Source: Setophaga petechia (lineage: Eukaryota; Chordata; Aves; Passeriformes; Parulidae). From it: a stretch of DNA of 64,000 bases. The stretch is taken from positions 7,684,501 to 7,748,500 of the forward strand of contig JANCRA010000019.1 in the NCBI GenBank assembly GCA_024362935.1, read 5' to 3'. The notes under the pieces are model-generated. The model did no database searches, had not been told where the DNA came from, and worked only from the letters and a program-made list of their open reading frames with translations. Below, piece by piece: positions 38,001-51,500 of this stretch; the stretch's first letter is position 1; each line of letters starts with the position of its first letter. The position numbers and the translations under genes are program-made.

Positions 38001-38863
38001 GCTTTAGATCCATCCATGTTCCTAGTACAACTATAAATTCCCAGATTATTTCCAGTACAGGATTCTGAGGCTATTGCAGGGATGTACTTTATGAGTTTCT
38101 GATGCTGACACACAAGACTCCTCCACTGCATGTCCTTAACTCGTGCTGCTGTTCTGGTGCCAGTGGCTGTAGCAGTGAAGACTTGCACATACCTTAGATA
38201 ACAACTCAATCAAATTGTTTTGTGGCCCCCTACCTCTACTGAGGAAACAGAATAAGTGCAGTTCCTCATTGCTGATGATGGTTTTCAAGCCTGCTTCAGT
38301 GAAAAATACAGTTAACTTTAAAATTGGCATGAGGAATAGTGTAGTTGATTTTCAGTGAAAATTACTGTTGAGGCAAATTAAAAGAGTGACAAAAAATTGT
38401 CTCTCCTGGTTGAATTTGACTATATTTCTATTACACGTGAGGTCAGCAGGATGTGATTTCTGAATTATTCATCAGGATCTTTCTAGTACCAGAAGGCACA
38501 CAGCTGTAGACTGAGCAATTTCTATATTCACTATATCACAGAAGTGGTTTGGCAGGAGAGGCTACTGGTTGCTAAATAGCTATTCACAGCAACAAAACCA
38601 GGACTTAAATACATCCAGTATTGGTTGGGTTTGTTGGTTTTTGGTGGGATTTTTTTTTTTTGGTTGGTCTTTTTTTTTCCTTAGCAGTTGATAATAATAG
38701 ACAAAAAGAGAGAGGGGGAAAAGAAATGGGCAATAATGCTATTATGAAAATTAAAAGATGTAGAACATTCCTCTGGCCACTCCTATGGTAACTCACAATA
38801 GCTTATTGTTTTTAAACGCTGGGTATAAGGGTTTCAAAGAAAACACCTTTCTCTTTTTTTTTC

Positions 38864-38882
38864 TTTTTTTTTTTTTTTTTTT
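38864..38882 (+). repeat. T19 homopolymer
   Basis: Nineteen consecutive T residues within a longer T-rich stretch that starts near 38850. There is no adjacent retrocopy on the minus strand that would explain it as a poly(A) tail. Confidence 0.85.
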
Positions 38883-38960
38883 GTTTCCCAGCTGCTCTAA
38901 TTGCCCTTTTCTTTGTATTAGCAAATATAAAACTTCAAAGGTGGTTCATGACTGCAATAA

Positions 38961-39115
38961 TGCCCCATCCCTGTAGGAGTTCACTGTCAGGCTGGGTAGG
39001 CTTTGAGCAACCTGGTCTGGTGGAAGGTGCCTCTGCCCATGGCAGCTGGGTTGAAATGAGATGATTTAAGGTCCCTATCAACCCAAACCATTCCATGTTT
39101 TTTGTGATTCTATAG
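38961..39115 (+). mobile_element. CR1 LINE 3' UTR fragment
   Basis: It contains the classic order CATCCCTGTAGGAGTTCA, GGCTTTGAGCAACCTGGTCT, GGTGCCTCTGCCCATGGCAG, a TTTAAGGTCCCTATCAACCC block, and a terminal TGTGATTCTATAGA. This is a third CR1 3'-end type, distinct from the 23/55 kb and 31 kb copies. About 155 bases remain and no coding part survives. Confidence 0.85.
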
Positions 39116-42100
39116 ACTCATAAAATCAGTTTTGAGAAATAAACACACTTGAGAGCTGCTTTTTCTCATTGCATGTCTGCTATCTGACACTGAGAAAATG
39201 TGGTTATTGGAGTTACATACTGCAACTTTTGAATAGTTTTCTTGGTTTTCTGCAAAAAATCAAGAATAAAAAAGATCACTAATTAAAAATAAGCAGCTAC
39301 TCAGTTTATTTGCATTTCTTAAATCACTGCCTAGCAGACTTTAAACTTCTTTGAGAAAAAAACAAACTAATATTTGAATCAGCTGTTCTCTGCTTTCAGC
39401 CTCTGGAGTGAAGGAAGTGTCATAAACCACTTTTGACATACTTTATGTCCCTGGTACAAATCAATCTGATATAATGGTGTAAGGACACAAAACTTTCCAT
39501 CAGAAAAGAAGAAAATAATTTTTAAAACGATAAAATGACCGGTTTTTCTAAATGAGCCATCTCCTTGAACCTTCACAAATTAAGAGTCATATGTTCCAGA
39601 TGGGCCCTTAATAACTCTCACTTGTAATGAGGAAATGCAAGTACTAAAAAATCGATTATAGTAACTGCAGCCAATCAGAAATTTTTTCTGGGAAGAAGAC
39701 TTTTTCAGATTTGGCTTGTTTCCTTAGGTAAGTCTATATCAACAATACTTCCTGCAGAGAATTCTCCCTGCTGATCTTCCTGGTCAGTGTTTCCCCTGTG
39801 ACTCACACAACTTCCCATGTGCTGATCAACATGTCAGCTGAAGATCAAAGTTTCAGAATATTCTGGAAGTTTAATCTCATAAGCACCAAGCCTACCCTCC
39901 ATTCTCCAGAGATTTGTTTTGTTACATATAAAGATCTTTCTCTTTTTCCACAAGAATAGAGAAAGATGGGAGGGGAGGCTTCATCCTTGCACTGCTGCAA
40001 GGATAGCAGACAACAGGATTATGGTGTAGGTTAGTTGGATTTTTTAGCAGAGCAAAGCTCTATGCAATCCAGAGCATCAGAGTAATCCCTGCTTTGAGCA
40101 GGAGGTGGGACTCCAAACCTGTATCAGCCCATTATCCGTGGTTTTATTTTCACTTAGTGTTTTAATAAACATCCTGGTTTGGGGATGTGTGGTGTGTATC
40201 ATCACCATTGTTAACCAAAGGTAACTAGAGGACAAAGTTAGAACCCCTTGCTCTTTCTATTTTCTTCTTATTTTTCAATATTTATTCATTATTTATTTAT
40301 TTCAATTTATTTACCCACAATTGCACTTCCTGTTTCATATGCTTTTTTCTCCTTTGCAGGCTGCAAGGTCATATGTATGGGAAACAACAGTGTCAATGTT
40401 AATTTAAGGCTGCTGTGAGAGGCATTTAAGAGCTTTCTGGTGAGATAGCCAGGTGAGTGAAGTGCTGGTTTGAGTGATGTGCTGGTGTATGTGGCAGTAA
40501 TTCAAACTGGGAACTAGAAAACATGAAGATCTATCTTTGATGAAGATCTTTGCCATGTTTCACAGTTTTACTGCAGTGTTAAAAGAGAATGCCATCACTT
40601 GCATCTTAGATGTAATTATGATGTTTTCTTTTGGTCTGATAGGAAAGAAGAGGTGTCAGCATTTGTAAGTGGAATGATTCACTAAACATTAGAATGTCAT
40701 TTATCTTTTCTTTGCCAGTGATGTAGTATTTGGTGAAATAATGCTGGGCTGTCAATCTACTGTCAGTCTACAGAGTTCAGAGTAATCTGTCTGTTGGATA
40801 TTAGACAAATTAAATTTTTCAAGTTTTTGAATTTTTTTCTTGCCATTCTCAACGTTGTTCATAGTGAAACAAAAGTAATAATACTCAAAGTGTGAAGTCG
40901 GTGCTCCACTGGCACCTATAGGAATATCAGGCAGTTTTGCAGATATATATATCTATTGTTTCTAATTTCAGAAGAGACTGAGAGACTCCATGAAAGGAGC
41001 ACTTAATCTCTAGCAGGATGATTTCTAATCTGTAGTAGGATGATTTTTACCAGCAAATTTGTTTCCCCTACAATTTAGAATTAATGTCCCTTATATCTGC
41101 TGTTTTTGCAAATGCAGCAACAGTTTATGATGTTATGGACATAGCAAACCAATAAGAATCCAGCACATACTAGATCTTAAGTACCATAATATGGTTTTAA
41201 GCCTATGTGGTTGCTGAAGCATCCTAAACAAAGAATTTTAATTATCAAAACTCTCTGCTGTGCTGGAAAATATTTTTGAATGCATATACACTGACTTCTA
41301 TTTTGATCACTAAACAATCAGGAATTTATTGAGAAATGACTGCACTTTTCAGGCAGTCAGAAGTATAAAATAGAAAAAAGCTCACAGTCTTTACCTGACT
41401 GTAAGCTGGAAAAAGGTTTAAATAAAAACCCACAGAGACAGATATACAAATATTTTTCTTAATACATGCCAAAGTGAGAACCACATAAAACTGGAGAGAT
41501 TGTACCTTCAAAAACAGAGACTAGTTGCAGAAAAGAAAACCTATATTGTGGCAATTAGTGTAGCCATTGATAGAAAAATTTTACCATTGATAGCAAAAGT
41601 TTACTATTGATAGCAAAATTTTTGGATGGAATCTGATGTGTTTATAAAATGTGCTATTAACCTTACCTGATTTCTTGTAAATTTACTACCATACCAACTA
41701 TATGCTATAGAAGTTTCCCTGCAGTTGAGTTCTAAAGCAAGTTTAAGTGATGTCACTCATGTGTTGTCACCAATAGAGATACTCAGGCTGAAAATGGGAT
41801 CTTGTTTACTGTCCTCATTGAAACCATGGAAGTTGCCATGATGTGACAACTCTGCCACTTTGATCTCTCCTTGCTTGTCTCCAGGGTCCTCATTCCACAT
41901 CACACATGTATGTTGGTTTACTCCTGGACATCCTGCTGAAGAAAACCAAGTAACTGTGCTTTAGAAGCTGGAGCAGAGTTCATCACAGGGTGTGCTCCAG
42001 GCAGACACTGTGTACAGCCTGAACCATCTTCATCTCTGGCATGCCTCACACTCCTGGACAGTGTGACAGTGTCACGTGCTGATGTATGCACAATATCCTT

Positions 42101-45100
42101 CCTCAGTGCCATGTTGTCACTGCCAAACCAGTAGGCTTTGAAATAATACTCCCATTATCTATGGTATTTTGAAAAAATGAAAAGACAGCCCACATAAAAA
42201 AAAAAAAAAAACTTAATCGGTTTGTATGGTGTGCAGTGTACATGAAATCTGTCTTGAAGCCAGCATTATTGTTAAAAATTCAAGGTTTTAAACTCATTCA
42301 TTAAATAGGGCCCTAAGCAAACCCTATTTAAGTACTATGCAGTGAGACTATGGTCAAATAAAGGTGGAGTTAGACTGCAGACTGTGTATTTGTTAGCTGA
42401 CCTCTTTTAAATTCCCAAACCTGTGGGTTAAGGTGACATTAATCCAAAATTAAATACACAAACACAGACACACAATCACATTAGCCACTATGACCTTATT
42501 TTGCCATGGAAGTTACTTGCACAGGATGCAAACAATGAGTCTACTGATTACTTATTTATTTATTTATTAATCACAAACTGCTGTTTACATGCCACTTACT
42601 GATCTCTGTATTTAGCCTTTTCAGCACTCACTGTGCCTTCAGTAAGATGTCTGAAACAAAATTATTCTGAAGTGCATGGAAACAGAAGGCAGACAAACAG
42701 ACCAACCACTGAGTTATGATTTTGCTCATAATTTATAAATGTCTTCATTATCATAATTTCTTAAAGAACTTACAAGAAAAATTATGGCTGATGGCATATT
42801 CGCTACTTGAGTCTCTATCACTAATAATGCAATAGTAATTAGTTTACTTGGTTCTTAAGTAAGATGTAGCTTCTTTTATGACCAAATACCTTATATCAGT
42901 AGGTTGAATGTAGATGGTCTTTAAATGTATTTTAGTGCATTGTTGACTAATATTTTCATGTTGCAGGACCAGATTATTTTTGAGGCTGGGGATCTGAAAA
43001 CTGAGATGTTTGGTTCCTGGTAAGGAAGGCAAAACAGTCTTGACAATTCAGGTTTCCTTTTGAGTACTGACATATTCTTAATCCTCACTGATCAGTAGAT
43101 ATTTAAAAGCAAGTTATGCAAAATTTTAGTGAAGAAACATATGGTCACTTACTGAATTCAGTGTTGGTGACATCCATCTCAATACTGCCTTTTTATCATT
43201 CCAATTTATGATAACTCTAGCTCTGTGAAGGAAGGTAAAGGACCAGTAGAACTTAAATTGTTTCTTAGTGTAGGAAGTAAAATATGAAAAATTGTCACAA
43301 AATGAACATCTGTTTTTCTTCTCACCAAAGAGAAAATTTTGTGGCTACTATTCATAATCTATCCATTTCTGAGCTTATATCACATTGTAAATTCATCCTG
43401 AATGGCAAATGATGGATTGTTTAAAACCAAACAAATAGCACAAAATCAGAAGTAAATAATAATCTACATTTAATTATGAAAATCTGTTCCTTGCAACATG
43501 AAGCTCCATCTCCAAGGTACTTCATTATTTCTGAGAGTTGAGCTGAAGCTGGAGCAGAACAGCTGAGTTAGAGCTCTGTTAAGCTTATGGAGAAACCATC
43601 AGTATTACAGAATTCTGAGTGTTAGAGTAACAGCCAGTAAACTTCTAGTAAAATGTGTTCTATTTAATTTACCAAATTCTCTTAATTTAAAGTAGAATCT
43701 ATTAGTCCATTTAACCCCCAGATAATGTGAGTTTGGTAAATAATCTGCTGTTCACATTGTGCAGCAGGAAGGTTTTTATATGTTTATCAGTGGTTTAGGA
43801 ACAAAAAGACCAACATTCAAAATTTCAAAATTAAATAACCTGAAATTTATAAAATTATTTACAGAAATTAGTACTGTGCAGGTATTTTCTGCTCATTCAT
43901 TAACAGGGTAAATCCATGGAATAGCTCAGGACTATGTTCTTGGTCTTGATAAGCTGTATTCACAGAGTGGTGTAAGAGAAGCAAAGTTTGAAAATACAAT
44001 AATATCAGCATGAACTTTTCCCCATAGTGTGGTAATGGTTATATGACACTGTCTTTTTGAAATCAAAGCTTTCTTTTTCAAATGTTCTGGCTCCTAGAGT
44101 GTTAAAGAAATATTTCAATGAAAAAACTCTCTCAAGGATTTTTACTGTGAATTAATTTATTTTCTTTAACATTCCATTCTGCACTGTAAAGATTAACAAT
44201 GTACAGAAAAACTATTTCCTTCCCTACATTTACTCTCTTGTGCTATATAGTAAAATTAGAGTTATGAGTAATGGATCAGTTATGACAACATTTATACTAG
44301 AAGCTGAAATATTTTCCTGCTGCAAATCCCACCATTTTAATCCCAGACACATTGGTGGAACATTATTTTGTCAGCAGGATGCAGAAGCAGAACACAAACA
44401 AAGTATAATCTACAAATTTAAATATGTTAAGAAAACAATATGTAATTACAATTTTACCCCAAATTTGGTATCAGATACATTGGTCTAAATCAGGAGAAAG
44501 CTGATGGAAACTAATCACATCAGTTCTGCTTCACTTCATTGTAACCAACAGAATAATCTTCCCTCTGCAGAAAAAAAAAAATCGTGATTTCTTAGAAACC
44601 TTTCTTAGATATGTGAAAGACAATAACCTCTCTAAAGAAAAAGACAGGGAGAATTGGAATAGCTTGTAGAAGTCAGAGCAGTATTCATTACCATTTTTAC
44701 TGATGTTGCCTATCTGGAACAGAGTCATAAATGAAGGGATAATAAATGAAGGATGCTATTACCATGTGTAGACTGGTGTGTCATGTGTCATGATATGTCA
44801 TAGGGTCCCTCTTGCCCAGGCCTCCAGATGTGTGAGCTGCTGGAGACTCAGTTTGGATGCAGCATCCTTGCTGTGACATGTCCAGCCTGGCAGAATCTGG
44901 AGCATGGTGTCAGTCTCCCAGAAGTAGGCTGATGACTGACTCAAATGCTGGAACTTCTGCTTGTCCCAGCTGGGAAGATTTCCCAGCTTCTTCCATACCC
45001 ATCCTCAGTAGCCTTGCATGCCCATCCACCTGAATGACTCAGCTCCATGATTGACGGTGGCTGATCACGTCTCCTAGGTGCTGATAATATACTATTTTAA

Positions 45101-48100
45101 ACCACCTCAGCTCAAACACCAGGGAAAAGGTGTTTTTTGACAGGCTGTGACAGGAAAATCTGTGAGGAAGGGCATGGCTCTGCTGCCTACACTCAGCTGA
45201 CTGTGGAGCGGCACATCAGACATTCTGGGATGATATCCCACCTGGTGTCAGCCTAGAAGCCCCTGGTTTTCTCAGGGACCTGGTGGCATGTGAGTGCTAT
45301 TCAAGTGGCACTTGATTCTTATGTGTAGGCAGTACATTTGAAAAGTTCCTGTAAATGAAGGAATGGGATGAGGACCCTCAAAAACCTGCTTTCATTATTT
45401 ACCTCTTAAGATAGCAGAAATTATAAAGGAAGTTTCAAAAAAATGTTTCCAAACTTTTTTACTTGTCCTCCAGCCTTTGAATCTGTATCCCTTTTTATGC
45501 ACATTTCCACATCAGAACTTAGAAGGAGGTGGACTGGCTTGTCTCAAGGCAGAAATTGATCAAGACTTATGAATCTGAAGAGAAATATAAAATAAATGAA
45601 ATCTAGAACTTGATGTGTGTGCTTGTAACAGCTTTATGCAGAAAGGTTTAAATACCTTCAGAAGTTAGCAGTGATTTCCCCTTTGTACCTCTGCAGTTTG
45701 AGTACCCAGATTACTCTACCACGGTATGACTCTCCACCACAAACTTATCTGGTGGAAAAGTTATCAGTTGAATATCTTGACAAGAAATAGAAAATTCCTG
45801 TGTGACATACAACAAAGGAATTGTCATGAATCAGACTATATACAATTGAGAATAAAAAGTCTTTTTTAACTTTTAGTAAATCACTTAAAATTAAATGTCT
45901 CTAATTTAGGGCAATTATGCAAATGCTTCTTCAATGAATGAAGACCATGATATGTTTAGTGTATTCTGTTAATGCAAACTTCACTGTGCTTTTATCTGGT
46001 ATGATTGAAGCTGTCACTTAGAAAGACAAAGGTATTCAATGAAAAATGACTATTGGTACAGAATACTAAGTATATTCTAGTACCTGGTGAAGCTAGAAGT
46101 AAAAAAAAGGGTGAAAAGAGGCAGGTATGCAAATCCTGTTTTATCTAATGAAGAAAAGCATTAATAAAGGTTTTAAAAGTATCCTTTTTTTTCTCCTGGA
46201 TAAGTTTAACTAAAAAAAAAAGAACGGGGGAGGTGGCTAAGGAAATTATTGTGCATGTATGCTTTTCATGTTTTTCCTTTAAGTATCATCAATATATCTT
46301 ATTCTTTTTTTAATATATTTCTTTTTCTGTGTAATTTACATCATTCATTCATTAGTAATTAGTTGTAGCACTTCTGACACATTGTTATTTCCATGGAACT
46401 CCTGGAGTCTTCTGTAACTTCTTCCTGATTGGAGGAAGGTTTTTCAACACTTGAAATTAGGTGTGTATAAGCTTGGGGAAACATCCCTCTTTGTGTCCAT
46501 GGCTTAATAGAGAAGAACAAGATATGCTGGTTGTTTTATAATCAACATCAAAATTCAAGATCCCTCTTTCAGCTGGTTTGGAACTTAAATAAGAAATAAG
46601 TAACTAAAAGATCTGCTGAAGTATGACACCTGAAGGGTCCTCTAAATTTGTTGTGGTGTCTGTTATTTATTAAGAATTCTTTGGGATATGGACTTTTCTA
46701 GAAGAATTTTAGAGAGCTGACTCATTTGTAAAGATGCAGGGGACATAACTGATGAGAATAGATTCCAATGTTTACAGCAAATATTTTCATGGAAAAGAGA
46801 AAAAAAAAAGACACAACATGTCACTTTCCTGCAGTGTATGCATATTCTGTTTACTGGGAGAATTCGTTTTTTCTGGAAGCATTCCTCTGATAAGTTTTGT
46901 ACCTTCCTTCTAAGTGTGTGCAGAAGGCATGAATTCCATAGAATTACCCCTTCCACAGTGAAATAGTGCCTTAGAGTCTATAAACAGAATGTATAAAAGT
47001 CAAGCAGTCCATGTTTATATAAAATAACGTGCTGGGGAAATACAGGAAGGTGGCTAGAGTGTTTATAGGGAACATTACAAAGAACAGTTCCAAATTATCT
47101 ATGATACAGCTTTTGCCTTGTCTTAAAAGTACTCTCTTTTTTTTTCTGTATAGTGACTCTATCTTTTACAAGTCATAACTCCCGAGTGTATTTCAGCTGT
47201 TTCCTAGCTGCACTTGTTTGTGCTTTTCAAGTGATTTCACAGGGAAAAAAAAACCTGTAAATGAGTTTGAACTCTAGCTGGCACAAAGTTGATCTTCAGT
47301 TGACTTAGTCCTCCTTACTGCCCTCTCCAACAGACTGAGATGAAAAAATCATGGTCCAAGCCCCTGCTGGTAATATGAGGACCCTCTGGACACCATGTCA
47401 GTTTAAAATCTCAAAGGATGAAATCTAGTGTGATGTTAACCACATCTTAGAACTGCTACAAATCTAATCAGCAAATGGCATACTGTAGACACACCAAAGG
47501 AGAAATGCTATTTTATTGTAATCAAGTAAATTAGTGTTTTAGGGGGGAAAATACAACAGCCCATTCAGCTTTGAAGAGTACTTTCAATTCCCAGAAAGAA
47601 CAATGAGACAGACTAGGAGAGCATTCAGATTACAAACACACAGGAACATGTTCACATTGACATAAAAATTGTGTTATTGACATAGGAAATGCAGTTAGAG
47701 TACAGTAGCAAGGAATGGAAGGGAGGAGAGAATGAATGTATTTATTGGTTTTTCTCCCTCCCATTATTTCCCACTCCCAGATGGAAAGGTAGCAGTGAAA
47801 CTGGCTGGTTGGCTGCTCTGAAGGTTGGAGTCCAGGTGCTGCTTGATACAACAAACACTCTGCTGGTACTATGGCTCCTGTCTCCTGGCCCAAAGCAGAT
47901 CCCTCATCCCTCTTTCAGGAGAGAAGAAACACAGCATTAGAGACAGAGGGAATGTTCTTCCTTGGCCACTTACTGTTCTGCCTTATCTTGTGGGACCTGA
48001 CTTTAAATGTTGACTAAATCCTGTCCTGAGTGCCATTGTTCCTAAATCTTCTTTTTTTGCCAGAGTCTGGTAGATGACGGCATATGCAGACACCAGACTT

Positions 48101-48372
48101 CTCTAATCACAGAAAGAACATTTTCAGGAATAAAAGGAGGAACTTTCAAAAGTTGGAATGCAAAATCAGAATATAAACAAAACCCACAAGTGATCTGCAG
48201 AACTGTGAATAGGGATGTATCTACTAAAAAATGAAAAAGCCCACAGTTCTTTACCTTACCTAATTTTTATAGGAAATTAGGTCTTTTCAAAGTATCATGG
48301 AAGCTTTCAAGAATGTGAAACTTCGGCTTAGGTGTTGATACATTTTTTAAAAAGCAAATTATTTCTCTTGGA
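39116..48372. other. AT-rich noncoding stretch
   Basis: No gene is supported. A weak CR1-like phrase lies at about 40087-40120 (CCCTGCTTTGAGCAGGAGGT). Two somewhat GC-richer zones, at about 41760-42120 and 44790-45300, hold no recognisable domain or LTR ends. Poly(A) occurs near 42199-42214. Simple TTTA repeats lie near 40280 and 42550, and the 20-bp tandem repeat is at 41561-41620. Confidence 0.5.
41561..41620. repeat. Three-copy 20-bp tandem repeat
   Basis: Three 20-base units in exact register, each containing ATTGATAG followed by an A-run: TAGCCATTGATAGAAAAATT, TTACCATTGATAGCAAAAGT and TTACTATTGATAGCAAAATT. Adjacent copies differ at only a few positions. Confidence 0.85.
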
Positions 48373-48510
48373 TCTCCTCTCCTCCCCTCCCCTCCCCTCC
48401 CCTCCCCTCCCCTCCCCTCCCCTCCTCTCCTCTCCTCTCCTCTCCTCTCCTCTCCTCTCCTCTCCTCTCCTCTCCTCTCCTCTCCTCTCCTCTCCTCTCC
48501 TCTCCTCCCC
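48373..48510 (+). repeat. Pure pyrimidine pentanucleotide satellite
   Basis: An uninterrupted run of 138 C/T bases. The first part is (CCCCT)n for about nine units, then it switches near 48424 to (CCTCT)n for about sixteen units, ending CCTCCCC. The purine strand reads as repeated GERRGEERR-type frames, which explains the long overlapping frames in several phases. These are not genes. Such mirror-symmetric tracts can form triplex (H-DNA) in vitro. Confidence 0.95.
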
Positions 48511-51500
48511 ATGATCTCTCACAGTAATTTTTCATAATAATAGGATGCATTTATGTTCATCAAGAAAAATATGCAGCCTTTCAAACCTCACAGCAAAATG
48601 CCCACAGCTTTTAATAAATGTGCTAAAATGCAGTTTTGGTTTATGGGCATTTTCCCAGAAAATTTGCATGTGACACTTGATATTGTTCATGTGCTTAATT
48701 TCTTCTACAACGAAAACCAAAAATTGGATAGTTGATCTTCATTTCCCAAGAATCAAGTCCGTGGTTTTGATCATGCCAGATCACCTCAGCTCTGGAGAAA
48801 TAAAACTGTGTGAAAACAGTTGCAGCATCAGCTCAGCTCTTCCATTTGTCTCCAAGTCTATGTAACCAGCCATTGCTTTCACAAAGATATTTTTTTCTTC
48901 CCAGCTGCCAAGAAAAGCTTTCTGAAAACATCATAATCTGATTTTCCTGATAGATGGTGGTCCCTTGGGGCACATACATAATCATACCATAAAGTGCTAT
49001 ATGAGTTAAGGAAATTTATTACATACATCTTCCAAAATATACTAGAAACAGCAGTAGTTAATTCAGACATTTTCCCCACCCACATTAAAGATATCCAGGC
49101 TGTGTTTTTCAATATTTGAGTAACTTCATTAAGTGATGAAAGCTGACTGATAAAGTAGCTCACTTGCTCTAAATTAGCAATGTGGAGAGTCACACAGCTT
49201 ATGAGCTGAAACTCTTTCCAGCTCTTGCAGTCATATGTGCCTAGACTTTTATTAATTTAGGTAGTTCTGTAATTTGTGAAAAATGTCAGTGAAACAGGAA
49301 AACAGCTGTGGCTCTAAGCAGAGGACTGTGGGTAATAATTAATAGAGCTGTTATTTAGGCTTGAGAGTGCTCAACAGCTGAATAGATCCAAATCTGTAAA
49401 ACATGAATTCAATTAATATTTTTGTTTAATGTTTTGGCCACATTCAAGTGGGTTGAGCAGAGCAAAAGGCATAGCAGATCTCTTTATTTTTCTAGTCAAA
49501 GCACTTATTTTACTGGCAGCTTCTCTAATTAAGGATGTCTGACTAAATGCAGTTTTCAAGCTTTGTTAAAAGAAAATGTTTTCTTAATGCTGCATTCTGA
49601 TTTGTCATGGCTGCATACAATGGTGCAGATGGGCGAGTCCTGCGGCACCGACATCCCAGGCTTTCTGCAGGATCCAGCTGTCCAGAGCTGTCAGCACCCA
49701 GCTGTGCAGACACAGCATTTGGCTGCTGTCAGATGGAGGAAAGGGGCAGGGGGCTCCCAGCACTCTCAGGGTTCTCACTTAGGCAGATGTTGCCTTCAGG
49801 AGGAGAGGGATGTGCTCCAGCAGCTACAGCTCCTCAAGCTGCTCCCCAGTAAGAGTCCGTGGTGGAGAATGAGAAGAAGTTTCTTTTATAACTTCTGCAG
49901 AAATGGGTTTCCAAGGCAACCTGGGACTTTCAAGGGGATGTTTTCCCCATATTTTGGGTGGGTTCTCAGACTCTAGAAATGGAGGAGAGCAAACATGGAT
50001 TTTACATCAGTTTTGAGTAGTGGATGCATGAAGCTAATTTGTGTTGTGCAGCAGTAGCTCACATTTAACACAGCAACCCTGGCTAAATTTTTTAGCTGGC
50101 TCTGAGTTAGAAAAAAATCTTTAGGTAAATACCTGTCAGGTGGAAACACAGAAATAAATAAAGAATTCCACTTCTTTCAGCTTAAAGTCTTAAAGGCATT
50201 TTTTTTCAAATCTGAGATTCAGATCTGTTGCTCTGATAGTATATAATCACAGGTTGACTGGGAGTTTTATTTTTCCCAATCTTCTTTATTTTCAGACTTA
50301 CTCTTAACCACTTTCACAAGATAAGCCTTGTTACAATTATCTCAGCTCTATCACAGCTGAAAGTTAATCCTTTTTTTTCCTTCCACAGCTGTGGTTTTCT
50401 TTCAGAGCAGATTACATGTTTATGGAACACCAAGGACTGCAATTTTCTTGTGTATTTTGTTGTTGTTGCTGCTGTTGTAGTTGTTTTTGGTTTTTTCTCT
50501 ATATTTTTAATTAGGTTTTCTACTTCTACTCTTACTCATCATGTTCTTCACTCTACACTCAGGAACAAATCCAGGTAAGGCTAGGGATAATTCTTGGCAA
50601 TAAATCTGCAGAGAAAACCCCAGATGGCAAAAGGTGTCTTTGGTGAGAAGATGGCTACAAGCTCTAGAACTAAGTAAACATTTAGGTTCTTAATTTCCCA
50701 CTGAAATATTCTGATGGTCTAATAGCCCAATTGAATTGCCATGGGACCTTAGAATTCTCATTAGATGCACCTGATTAAAATACAGATTGATTTTTCTGGC
50801 TTTTTTTGTCCACAAAGACATTTGGACTGATAAGGAATGCCTGATACTGCTAACAAACAGAGTACTAAGTGTTCCAGACCTCTTGAAAGCCATTTGCCCT
50901 TTAGCACTCCTGTTTAAGTAGCTCAGCATGGGATTTATCTGCCACTTTCTGAAGAATCAGTTGCCAATATTAAGAGAAGGATATTGAAGCACAGTGATTC
51001 TGGAGAATGAGAAGAGGTGAAGTGCAAGTATGAATAGCTGTTCAACTATTGCATTAGAGTTAGTTCCAGTTTAGATGTTTTGGGGTTTTCATCTCAATTT
51101 ATCCCCAGTCCATTAACCTACAGGTCACATTCTTTCCGACAGATCATCCTGAGCTCAGGTCTTGTAGGCAGGGAGTCTAATGGCACTTACCTCTTCTGCC
51201 AGGCATGAAAAGCAATGAAGTACAGGATTTTTTTAATATAAATTCATAAAAATACAGAACTTTATAAAGGTGTTGTTGGTTGGTGGTTAAAGAACAATAA
51301 GAAATTATTTTCTTTGAATAAAATGAGGCCAAAATATCTCCAGTATTTAATGTCGTGGTAGATAAGCTGTGCTTGCAGTTTCTGGGTGATATATAAAACA
51401 GGGCTGCAGGTCTTCACTGTTAGAAAAAACTAGGGAACAGAATAGCTGCTTAAAGAAATGTGAGGCAGTTATAAAGGGCTTAAATTTACATGGGACTATG

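Larger units (their letters stand above)
34411..38960. other. AT-rich noncoding stretch with tandem repeats
   Basis: This holds the tandem repeat at 34935-35001 and T-rich tracts near 38650-38690 and 38864-38882 (T19). A 141-codon minus-strand frame (37714-37289) and the 93-codon plus frame (37244-37525) overlap on opposite strands without splice or domain support. No gene is called. Confidence 0.5.

Noticed and set aside
40087..40120. CR1-like phrase CCCTGCTTTGAGCAGGAGGT
   Set aside because: It resembles a CR1 3' UTR block but is too short, and no neighbouring CR1 sequence follows.
48267..48550. Overlapping long frames rich in Glu/Arg or Ser/Pro
   Set aside because: They are produced by the pentanucleotide repeat, which is stop-free in several phases on both strands.
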